A stretch of DNA of 64,000 nt, from positions 64,807,144 through 64,871,143 of the forward strand of contig NC_079507.1 in the NCBI RefSeq assembly GCF_030052815.1, read 5' to 3'. Position 1 is the stretch's first letter; each line of letters starts with the position of its first letter. The notes beneath the pieces were generated by a model, which was given only the letters and a program-made list of their open reading frames with translations, did no database searches and was not told the DNA's origin. This document shows positions 24,026 through 36,300 of this stretch, piece by piece. A program made the position numbers and the translations under genes. This stretch comes from Hevea brasiliensis. Taxonomy: Eukaryota; Streptophyta; Magnoliopsida; Malpighiales; Euphorbiaceae.

Positions 24026-26687
24026 TGTCACGACCCAACCTATGAACCGGACCGGCACTAGGACCTGGGACAGCCTAAAGCCCTCGAGGCCCGTAGTAAG
24101 CCTAACTATTCCTTGACCCAATTCTAAGGCCCATTTGGGCCCAATTTCAAGAATACAACCGGACAGAGTCCGGCCATAAAATGGACCTTTCAATGGAGAG
24201 TTTTTTACTCACCCGACTTGTAAACACAATATATAATCAATTGGGGAGCTCAGCTCGCTTTCCACATACTCAAATGTCATAAAAATAAATGGGAGCTCAG
24301 CTCCCTCATGCAGTCCAACATACATACATAATATAAGTTTACAGGTCTAACATGGTAATTATATTACAGACTCAAATCAAATAAATGTTTCTAACACATG
24401 CGAAAATTTTAGGAGTTAATAGAATTATATAAATATTAATAAATGACCTGCGAAGAAGAAAAGTAGGTTAACCACAACAAATATCCTCCTGTAGCCTAGA
24501 AAAATAATGAACAGGAATGAGCGTTCAACTCAGAGAGTAAAATATCAATTTTAACTATAATATCTATAACTATCTAAAGCTAATGCACCCTGTAGAGTGA
24601 AATGCAACATCGACAATATTTTCACATCATAACAGCAAAAAGGTAATTTAGAGCACTCATATACCCGATAATGTCAAACAATATATATATGGGAGCTGAG
24701 CCCCTATACAGCTCTCTTAATCCAAACTGTGCCAGCGAAGAACTCAAGCTCGAACTTCCACTTAATAAACCAAATCGGGGTCCCAGCGAAGAACTCAAGC
24801 CGTGTCTACCCCGAAGGACCGGGTCCTAGCGAATATCTCAAGCCGTGTATACCCGTCCTGTCCATAGCCAACACTACACCACACGCACGCCAACTCATGC
24901 ACACTGTTTCAAATTACCACAACAACATCTATGGCACTTTAACAATTATGAATGCAACATAAAACGTGCCTAGTGTTTAACTACATAGATACATATTTAT
25001 AAGTGATGCATAGGCATGCTTGAACATATAATAATATCGAAATTACAACTAAAATTAATATTTTATTCACATACTAAACCGAAGTCACTGTGGCGGCTGG
25101 GCGGGGGAGGAAGGCTGTCCCGGCTTACCTGACAATTTTATTATAATTATTTAATATAATTGACTCAATACAAACCAAAAAAATACCAAATACGTCATAA
25201 GTCGTGCCGAAAATCCGGTAGAGTCTTCCCTATACCTAAGACCTACCCAACCTGCAAAAAGGCTTAAAACACACTTCTATATCCTCAAACCATATATCCA
25301 CAATTCAATCACATCACACAGCCCCTCATGGGCCCATCCAAATAGTCATCAATCACAATATGTAAAATTACAGTTTAATTCCTGTAATTGACCATTTTTG
25401 CAAAAACTATCCAAATAAGCTCCAAAAATTCTAAAACTTTGCCCCGCGGTCCTTAACAATATTACTAAGCTAATGCAAAAAGAATCATAATTTTCTGAAC
25501 TACCACGAATATTTTATAAATTTTTAATTCAATTCAAGCACTAGAAAATTATGAAAAAGTGAGGTTCGGGTTTACCTATGCCGATTCCGATCTCGAAAAC
25601 GCTCTCGGGATGTCTGACAATGGTGGGGGTAGCCAAAATCTCGATTTAATTCAAAGACTTTTTCGGTAGCCGGTCCGTATGGCCGGAAATTCACAGACTG
25701 GGGCAACTGTCGGAATTTTCACAAATTGAAGGTGCCTACATGAAGCCCACAACACGGGGGTTAGTATATAATTTTTACGGAATTTTCTAAGCTCATTTAA
25801 TGCTCAAAAAAATACTACGAAGTTTCGTGGGATCCACCAAAAAATGGTGTCGAAAAATTTTGAAATTTATATTGCCGTAAAGCTCTTGACGAGTGGAGCA
25901 CTCTGGTACTCTCGGTTTTCTCGTGGGGTTCACGGCTTGCGAGAAATCTAGTCTAAAAGTCGAAATAGGCTAAAATTTTCCAGACAAAAATTGGGCAAAC
26001 CGCTCAATGGATTTTGGTGTTCTTGGTGTCTATGGAAAGCTCTCGAGGTGTAGATGGTGTTTGATATAAGACCCGACTCAATTGGTGACTGGATCGATCG
26101 AATTTCGGCCGGGAAGCTGAAACGGCGCGCGTGCACAGGTGATTCTTCGCGCTCGTTTTTCGGCTACCTAGAGCGTCTGTCGGCTGTGGGGAGGCACTGT
26201 GGCAGTGCGCCGGCAAGGTGGGGAAGGCTGGGTGGCATCGGCGTTGCCTGGGGAGGAGGGAGGAGGGAGGAGAGAGAAAATGGGAGAGAGAGGAAGGAGG
26301 GTCGGGACGCGCGGGGAAGAGAAGAAAAGAAGGAGGAAGGCCGGTCCGATTCGATTGGTCCGATCCGATCTGGTTTGATTCGATCGGTTCGATTCATAAT
26401 ACAAAATTTTGAATTTTTACTCTGCCTTTGGACCAAAAACGAAGCCCAAAAATTTCGAAAAAATTCTAAAAAACTTAGAAAAAATCTTAGACTCTAAATA
26501 TATTTTTAGTTTTGCCAAGTGGTCTTTAAATTAATTTTTAAAAATTATCAAAGTTTTATATTTTTAAAAAATCGAACCCGATTTATAAAATCTGAAAAAT
26601 CTCAAATAATTTTCTAAAATTTAATTAAAATAAAATATCAATATTTACCCACAAAATAATACATTTAAAAAATTAGGGAGTGTTACG
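24026..26687 (-). mobile_element. Solo LTR of the same family, minus orientation
   Basis: This 2662-bp unit is opposite in orientation to the LTR at 21431-23964. Its left border reads TGTCACGACCCAACC and its right border AGTGTTACG (family end TGTTACA, last base changed). It is flanked by the duplication TAATA at 24021-24025 and 26688-26692, different from that of its neighbour, so the two are independent insertions. A purine-rich stretch (GAGGAGGGAGG) near 26250-26340 gives spurious open frames on both strands. Confidence 0.9.
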
Positions 26688-26692
26688 TAATA

Positions 26693-27361
26693 TCCCACGT
26701 ATCACAACCCTCGTCACTTCAATATAAATTTTTTTATTAGTTAAATAAAAAAATTTTAAATTTAATTTAATATAAATACGCAAGAGGTCATTAACCATTG
26801 AAATTTTATATGTGTGCATAGTCGCATGGTGCATGCCTTGAAATGAAAATTAACTATATAGTATGCAGTCTATGTGATACACAAGCATAATTTGAATTAT
26901 TAATTAAAATCAAAGCAAAAAAGTTATTATTTAATTTAGCTTAATTTTAAATTAACAATTATTTAAATTATTTGAATGCCCGATATTGTCTTTAATTTAT
27001 ATTTATTTGAAACTAACGATTGAATCCTTTCATTAATAATACTGAATTACAACGTTAATTTTGTGTTAATTCTTAAAATAATTTACTCCAAACCAAAGTA
27101 AATTCCCAGAAATAAGCAATTAATGAGCTAAATAATCACCAAAATCAACCATTCAAAGACAGTCAAATACCTAAATGCGTAGCGCACGTGGTCCAATAGA
27201 AACCCAAATTTCAGTGAACTCGCGGTGAGCTTATAATTGTTCCCCTTGAACAGAATCAAATTCGCAGCCGCTGTCTCTCTCTAACAACAGCAACAGTAAG
27301 AGATTGCTTTTTTCAAGCTAAAAAAAAAAAAACTCTCTTCTGTCTCTGGAAAAAGCAGGCA
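26693..27361 (+). other. Upstream region and 5' leader of DEP1
   Basis: AT-rich DNA runs to about 27170. A less AT-rich leader follows containing CTGTCTCTCTCTAAC and an A-tract just before the ATG at 27362. The motif CGCACGTGG at about 27183-27191 contains a G-box-like CACGTG, roughly 170 bases upstream of the start codon. Function is inferred. Confidence 0.4.
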
Positions 27362-30300
27362 ATGGCGGCGGCGGCATCAGCTGCAGTGACGGTGAACGGA
27401 GGAGGAGTGAATGTGGCATCGCAAGCTTATCTGGAGAGCAAGGCTGTGAAAGACACGAGGGTGTTAATAGCTGACCTTTGCCGCCACTTCTACAACCTTG
27501 GATGGGTGTCTGGGACTGGTGGTAGCATCACCATCAAGGTCCATGATGACTCCATCCCTAAGCCTCAACAGCTCATCATCATGTCCCCTTCTGGTAAATA
27601 GTATTATTGCTGTGCTATTTCCAAACTTAAGCCCATCTCTGTATCTGTTTAAATGTTGTCTTGTCTGATTACTGGTTATGTAGTGCATAGAATAATTTAA
27701 ATTTTGTTTCTTTTGACGGCTATTTTGATTGCTGGGTATTTTTTATTTTAGCTCAGTCGCTTGTCTGTGTTTCCGTTGTCCTTGATTACTGGGTATTTGT
27801 AATTGAAAGATTGGTTATTTTTACATATTTTACTGTGTTGTTTGAATTTTTTTTCTTTTATTTAATGAACTGCTAAACTGCGTATCTGTGCTTGCACGAG
27901 TGCTTCTGTGTTGCTTGAATTATGGGGTCTAAATTTTTCTAGCTCTTGGCTGAGTTCTATAAGCATCTATATTACTTGAGTTCATTGCGTAGCTTTGTAG
28001 GGGCTCAACTGCATGAATGATCATCTAGCTGACTCAGTTAAATCCGGTTTTTCAGCCTTTGTCTGGGTAGAAGTTCAGTTACTACTTACTACTATTCAAG
28101 CTCAATTGTTTCAGTTACGAGTCTGTGATTTATGGCCATTTTCTATTCAGCTAAATAATGTCTGTTTGTGTAGCTTATGTGGGCTCTGAATTTTTTTCCA
28201 TGTTCATAAGTGTTTCTATCTGCATTAACCTTCATATTTTACTGAAACTCAGTTGTCTTTTTTGTGATTTGGAATTTCCCAGGTGTGCAGAAAGAAAGAA
28301 TGGAACCAGAAGACATGTATGTTTTAGCCGCAGATGGGTCTATATTGTCTTCACCATCTCCAAAGCCCTATCCAAACAAGCCTCCTAAGTGTTCTGATTG
28401 TGCTCCTTTGTTCTTGAAGGTGTTGATTTCTTTATTCTTAATCTTTTATCTGTGACTAATAATTAATTAATCATGTCTTTTCTCTGATATCAACCAAATG
28501 AAAAAAGTTGATCGTCTTCAATGGCATTCAATTTCTGAAGTAGGTTATTGTCGGTGCAGTTGCACGTTGAATATTTGAAATAGTTTACTGCTGCTATTTG
28601 ATTCATTATGGCGTCAGATAGATCATAGTTGCTATGGTATTGATGTTTGATTAATTGTCATATAAGACCTATTGCATTTTTCTGATTAAGTTTGACTGTT
28701 CAACAATTTCCCAACTTTTATTGGGGAAGAAAGAGCATTATGCTTTAGATTAATACTGGTTTGGTCATGATCAAATGAAGGAAAGAAAAAGGAAACTTGA
28801 GATTTGATGTGTTATCTAGGGTGGAGGTTGAACTTCCTTGTTGTCTCTTATGTAGACTGCCTAACTCTAAATATCGCCCTTTATCATCTTATACATAGGG
28901 TAACTTACCTCAACGAGCATTGCAGAATTTTAGTGTCAAATGACAAAAATGAAATCAGAATACAGCCAAGAGCCAAATGGCTTCACGGCAAAATGGCTGA
29001 GGTGTTCCAGTTGCAATAGGTCAGCCTAATTCACATTAACTAGCTTTGAATACCTTGATTCGGGTTTTGAAATTCATTTGACTTGCATTCTATTTCTTCC
29101 AATCATTTATTTTAATAAATTACTAATTGAAGAGTAAAATTGTGAAGAGCTCCAAGCACACTCTTATCATTTTAACCTTTGTTTTTTTTTTTTTTTTCCT
29201 TAATCTGATGAGAACATTTTAGATTGCTTTTGAGAAAGAAGAAACGAGAATGGTGTAAGATTACAAGTTTTTCTCTCTTAATATATTTGCCTTTTGAGGC
29301 TTTTCTCTTTGTCCAAACTTTTGCTTGTGTATAAGCTATCAATTTCAAGTATGGTATGAGACTGAGTTATCTGTTTTTCTACGAACTGTATGTAATTCTG
29401 TGATGTTTGAGCAAACTGATTCAACAAAATCCTGGAATTGGAACTGTGGTTGTGAGACTAGGTCCTAAAATTATTTTAATTGCTAATTTTAAAATTTGTA
29501 CAAATGTTCTTGCTTGCCACCTTAATACATTTATCAACTGTGTAAATGGCCTTATTAAATGTTTTAGTACTGCTATAATAATGTCTTGTTTATGGGGTTT
29601 ATGATTATCGAATCTTCATGTGAAGATCATAGATTGCCATACACATTAAGTACTAGGATGCTTTGTAGTCATTTTTCTATTTTTGGTTTTACAATTTCTT
29701 CCTCATTAGGTTACAATAAAAATAAGTTTCTGGTTTAATCCAGGCATATGATATGCGTAATGCGGGAGCTGTTATTCACAGTCACGGTATTGAATCTTGT
29801 ATTGTAACAATGATCAAGCCATTCTCAAAAGAATTCCGAGTAAGTATTTGTATGGCATTTAGGTAATTGCCAATCTTCTTTTCCGCCTTTTTGTGTTTAT
29901 TTTGTAATGCTCTTCTTTTCACTACAGCATCATTACAAATTCCGCACTGTCTCAAGAGAGATCTTGTGGAGTCGTTGGGTAATACATTTTTGCTAAATGT
30001 TGGGGGAGGAAGGCTTTGTAATTTACCCTTTTACAAAAGAGAGAACTAAAGTGTATATTAGGAGATTGTTTTGTAATTTTTTCAAGTTCTTAACAGTTTA
30101 TAAATTCAAAATGGTGAATCATTTTTCCTAAGTGTTTGAAATGTAATCCATATTGAACCGTTATATTTAGTTTTTACAGTATTAGTTACATAAATTTTAA
30201 CTAGAATTTTGAATTTCTCATCTTTGAAAGATGGCATTTTGACAGCAATGGTTCTCTCTACCGTGTTGGAGGGTTTTGTATCACATTATCAGTTCTTCAC

Positions 30301-33300
30301 TGTAATTTCAGGGCATAAAGTGATATCCCTATTAAATTGTTAAAAGGATGCGTCTTGTGATGAGTTATTGTTGATATGTCCTAAAAGGCCAGATTGTATC
30401 CATATTGCATTTGTTCTCAAACAATAATACTGTGGCATATGTAATTTTTGTATTCAACTGCTTCTGATTTTTGTTTTGCCTTAACTTTTCCTTTCAATTT
30501 TTTAACATTTGCAGATTACTCATATGGAGATGATAAAAGGAATCAAGGGTCATGGCTATTATGACGAACTTGTTGTACCAATCATAGAGAATACTGCCTA
30601 TGAAAACGAGCTTACAGATTCTCTCACTAAAGCTGTATGTTCTTCCTATTTATTGACTCTCATACCCATGTGGTGATTCTAGCATGTGATTCTTAATGTC
30701 TATCTTGGAACACAGCAATACTGTCGGAGTAAATGATCAGTAAAATCTATGGGGCAGAGCCATAGAACCTATATATGATTAGGCTATATTATGCTCACAT
30801 CAAATATGTGTGCCGCCTTTTTTACTGTTGTGTGGCATAGTAAAAGTAAATGCCAATATTAATATGTTTCTGTTGTAGGAAAATCTAGATGGTAATAGAA
30901 GGCTGAATTATTGCCTTCTTTGAAAATGGTTTTGCTTTAAGATATTCAGTAAAAATATTTATAAATTATATTTTTATGGGAGGAATAATGCTCTAAACTG
31001 TCTGAAACTTCATTCATGTTTTTCAGATAGAAGCCTATCCCAAAACAACAGCTGTGCTTGTTCGCAACCATGGCATCTATGTATGGGGAGACTCATGGAT
31101 CAATGCCAAAACTCAGGTTTTTGCCCACCTATTGAATGATATGGACAAAGGTTTTACCTGTAACTCATGCAAAATGTTGATCTGGAATTTTTCTTCTCTT
31201 TTTTGGTTATTCAATTTCTATTATCACTAGTATATGAGAAAAGTAACACCAGGAATATAATCTATAGTGAAGATGGCCTGATTAATCCAGTTATTGGATT
31301 TTCTTACCTGTATTACATATGAGAAGTTGCAAAGTTCAAGACTATTCCGAAGTCATGACAATCTGTTGAATAACTATTTCGATCAGTTTCAAAGGTGAAG
31401 AGCATGGTTAAATGGGCATAGCCACATAGCTTAGCATTTGTATTGGAAGTATTCCATTTCCAAATATTTTGAAGGGGGGATGCCATGCAAACTAGAGGTG
31501 AAAACTGCGGAAGATAATTTTAGTAAACTAAAGGGTACAAATCATCCTATATATAGGCTGCTTTGCAGATTTCATTTTTGTTAAATGTTTTCATGTTGGT
31601 TGTTATTGTACTTTTTGACAAATCTGTCATGGGATATTGAATTGGGCAATTATCCTTTACAAGTTTCCTTTGGGCACTCACAAATTCTTCTTGTACATCC
31701 TGTTATGTAAGGTACTTGTAGCAAAAACCTCAAGGAATTTGTTTGTGGAAACCTTATTTTGCTCAGTTGAACTCAACTAATCCTTAATTCCAATATAGTT
31801 GGGGTTACTATATGGATGTTTTCCCTTTATTCTGCTATGCTTGGTTTAAGGCTACATCTATAGAAAGGTCAATGTTGCTAAATCCTTATTCTCTATTTCT
31901 TCCAAGTCATTCTTATGTCTACATCTCATCATTGTTATTCTTCTAACTTGGATATGCTTATCCTTCCGTGTAGGTGCTTTTGCTGATTGAGACTAGAGTC
32001 ACTAGACATGCCCATATCATCCCAACCAACAGTTTCTCATTTTGTTTTTAGTGGGTTTTACCTTCACCTTTTTGTAAATGCACTCAATGGTGCTATTACA
32101 CTAAGCCTAAGAGACCTTGACATCTACAACAGTTAAAAAAAAAAAAATTAAATCAACTCCTCTTTCTTTTTTTGTGAAACATTTAAAAAAGAGGCACCTA
32201 TATATATGATGATCCTTTCCCTTCTAAATACAATATCATACTTTGCGTTTTACTTCTGGACCTTTTTTGTCAAGACTGACTAGCATTGCAAGATCACTTG
32301 TTTGAGAGATATTGCAGATATCAAAAGTTACATTTCAATGCTTTTAAATGACATTAAACTAGACTTTTTTTTTGTTGCAAACATATGTTTTGGTTCAGAT
32401 CATTTTTTTATCCGGTTGTTGACTCTTCTTTTAGCATCTTTCTGCCTTACAGAGCTTATTATGCTTCCCTTGAATTGATGACCAACTTTTCAGGCTGAAT
32501 GTTACCACTATCTATTTGATGCTGCGATCAAACTTCATCAACTTGGATTGGACTGGTCTACTCCGAACCATGGTCCAATTCAAAATGTCAAAGGAATTCT
32601 AGGTAGTGATGGAATAAACACATATGTCAAGGCAGGAATGAAGGATTCAAATAATGAAATTGAGCCATTGCCGGTAGTATTTATAGTTTTCTTTAGCACC
32701 AATGCACTTTGGCTTTGGTTTTCATATTAAAATATTTTACATAATCAAATTTGCATTTTCAATTTTCAAACTATTTGGTTGCAGCGCTGCATTGTGCTCG
32801 ACATTGAAGGGACTACTACTCCCATATCATTTGTCGCTGACGTTCTCTTTCCATATGCCCGTGATAATGTTGGGAGGCATTTGTCTGCAACATATGAGAC
32901 TGCAGAAACTCGAGATGATATAAAATTGTTGCGCTTTCAAGTAAGTTTTTTTTTTTTTTGGAAGTTTTGATATGTTTTGTGCATTTTGAATGATATCCAT
33001 TTGCATTAGTACATTCACTTATGCTTTTTATTGCATACTACCTGCAACTAATTTGGGATTAAGGTCTAGTTGTGTCTTGCTTGCTATTAGTTGAATTTTT
33101 TGATGTTTTTCGATTGCCTTGTATTTGAGTATAGGGGTGCAATTGGGCAAAGTCGAGTTGATACAATATACTTGAACTTGGATTGACTCAAAATCTCAAG
33201 AGTAAACTGAACTCAAGTTCGATCCTTTTTTTTTTTTTGGTGGGGCTCAAAATGGTACTCAAAGAACTTGAGCTTGACTTTACTCCGTTGCCATTAAAAA

Positions 33301-36300
33301 TTCAAGTCGGTTTTTTCAATTTAAGTTTGCATAGACTCATTTAAGCTCAAATATAGAATGTGAAGTATAATATAAATATATTTGAAATTATATAAACAGC
33401 TGAATATTTATCAAGGCATGCAAGCTATTTTAGTTGAGTATTGTAATACTAGAACTTAATTTGGCTCATTACTTGAGCTAAAAAAAATTAAATTCGGCAT
33501 ATGGACACAGATCCAGTGTTTTGTGTTTATAGTAGTATGGGATCTGCTGTAACTGATGCTGAGACAAAAGCTACTGTGGACATGCTTTGTTTTCCTGTCA
33601 GGAGTCAGAACTCAAAATTTGATGAAGCAGAGCCGAACAATAAAGTTTTGCACTTAAGGAGTTGATCATTACCCTTGGTTTTCTTGAAATTGTTTTCATG
33701 AATTTATTAATTTTTCAACAATCATTCTGCAGGTTGAAGATGATCTGGCCCAAGGTGTTAATGGGGCTGTGCCTATTCCACCAGATGACGCAGGGAAAGA
33801 GGAGGTAATTGCAGCTTTGGTTACTAATGTTGAAGCAATGATAAAAGCAGATCGGAAGATCACTGCCTTAAAACAATTACAAGTAGGTAATTAGAAACAT
33901 AGTCTGGAATCTTTTCAAGGGATTGGTGTACCTGGTATGGAGCTTGTCTTTAAGATATTGTTTGATTTAACTTTGCAGGGCCATATATGGAGAACTGGAT
34001 TTGAGAACAATGAATTGGAAGGAGTAGTCTTTGATGATGTGCCAGAAACACTGGAGAAGTGGCATTCCTTGGGCGTTAAGGTTATTTTCCTTTACCTCCT
34101 TTATCCTACTTAGTTTTCACCTATACCATATAAATGTGAAAAACACTTTTTAGTGTCAACCTATCGGATTTACTTAGATTACTTCAAAGCATTTCACACC
34201 CAGCTCTCTGAGTGGGTCAACAGTATTTCAGAAGGTTTATTAGCCATTGTTTTGTTGATGAGATAAATGTGAAAGAGGAATATACTGTTGAAACATGGTA
34301 AATCATTAGTCAATGAGGGATGTCTTCCTGCTGCATCATAAAATCATTTAGAGTTTTAGATGCCATGATCTTTCCTGTTTGGTGAGTAAGCTTAACAACC
34401 TCTCCTTTTGTTTGTTTTTGGGGCAGTTTAACTCATGTCTTATGAACATATGTATTTAAGTTTGATGCCTTGAAAAATGACCGTGAAATATGTCAATATG
34501 GGACAAGCTGCACCAGTGTATATTAAAAAATTTGATCAGTGATCCTTCTCTGTTTATTTGTCATGGTGAATGTTTGGGTCAAGCCAAAATTCAAGATTGA
34601 TATTCCATTTTCAATTGTTCCTGCTGGACTGCCAATAAAGTTATTCTATATTTTCAATTATTGTTATTTTTTTTTTAAATTTTATTTGCTGAATTGATAG
34701 TTGATACATTATTATGAATGTTATTTATGTGGCGTTACTTTCTATTTTGTTATTTCTATGTTGTTAGTTACAATTTTTTCTCTTGCTTCAGGTGTATATA
34801 TATTCTAGTGGTAGTAGATTGGCTCAAAGACTTGTATTTGGAAAGACAATCTATGGAGATTTGAGAAAATATTTGTCTGGATTTTTTGATACTGCTGTGG
34901 GGTAAGCTTTGTAGATGCTCTAGTTCCAATACGCCTTTAATTTGGTTTAGGTAACACCTTATTATTCACCTCTCTTTCTTACAGGAACAAAAAAGAAACA
35001 CGCAGTTATGTTGAAATTTCAGAGTATTTGGGAGTTGATAAACCATCTGAGATTTTGTTTGTCACAGATGTCTTGCAAGAAGCCATAGCCGCAAAAGGAG
35101 CAGGTAATTGTAAAAGGATTGTTGCAAGGGAAACTAGTGAATTCCTTTTTTCACATTGTTTTGTTTGAGTTATTTCCACTTGACCTCTTAAACAGATGAT
35201 CTCCATTTCTTGAGCACCATTCTTTAGCTTGAGCATTGATGATGGGTTGGTTTGGTTCATTCTTGCCTTTGTTGGGTGTCTGAATATCAAAACCTTGTAC
35301 ACAGGTGTTGTGCACTAAGTAAGCGTGTAGACTGTAAAGAAATAAAGTAAACACACAAAACACTAATATTTACATGGTTTACCCTCTCAATAAGGTTACA
35401 TCTACGAGCATGCCATTTTTCACTATCATCAATAATAAATCATCATTATAAGCTCAAAACTATATTACTCATTAACGCAATTACACCCAAGATAATCCAT
35501 ATTACATAATTGCTTGCTTATAGTAAATACATTAGTTAGTCCTCTCAGTCTCCTCTAGATATAACTCAATATATGTACTGCTTTGACTGCTACACCAGAA
35601 AGGGTGTCTTTGTGGTATCTTCAACTATATGGCAAGAGCCCTCTCACCAATGGACAAGAATCTCTTCCTCTTGAATTATATGTCCTTTCTCCACCTTAGG
35701 TCGAAATCTCTCGCCACTGCAATGGGTGAGTATCTCTCATTGATGGGCAGAGCCAAATCCTCAACAATTAGCAAAATCCGAGTGACAACTCCTCTTCATG
35801 GGTAAAGCCACTTTCTATGGGCTTGGCCACTTCCTATGGGTGAAGTCAGTATTCTTCTATTTATAGTGTTAGTTCTCTTAATCCCCCAACTCAATTTAGG
35901 AATAACACTAAAATAGGAGTTCTACTCTGTATAGAAAATATATTTCCATTCTATTGAGAAATATTTCATCAACTGAAATTAGAAAAATGTCTCTCTTCAA
36001 ATCCCACTAGAATTTTGAGTCATAATTTTAATAATTTTTACCTTGACCCAAAATCCATCAACCATTACATACCTTGAATTCTTGGGTGTCATCAAATTAT
36101 CAATTCTTTATGCTTGAGCTTGAACCCTTTAAATCTTTCATTTTTTAATCTTCATCTTGGGTGTAATTTGCTTCATTCTTAAAAAAAACTTCACGTCATT
36201 AACCATCTTGATTTCTTATAAAAAATTTCACATTAATTTCAACTTTCGACCATCACTATTGTTGCATGTGCGACTTTCTATATGTCATAGTAGCTCCACT

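Noticed and set aside
26054..26497. 147-codon basic, Glu/Arg-rich open frame, and similar ones at 45505-45868 and 52950-53334
   Set aside because: The same purine-rich block of the LTR family, translated; not conserved in frame between copies.
33130..33510. Possible MITE in DEP1 intron 7 starting TAGGGGTGCAATTGGGC
   Set aside because: The left end resembles a hAT-type terminus, but I could not find a matching inverted end or a duplication on the right.
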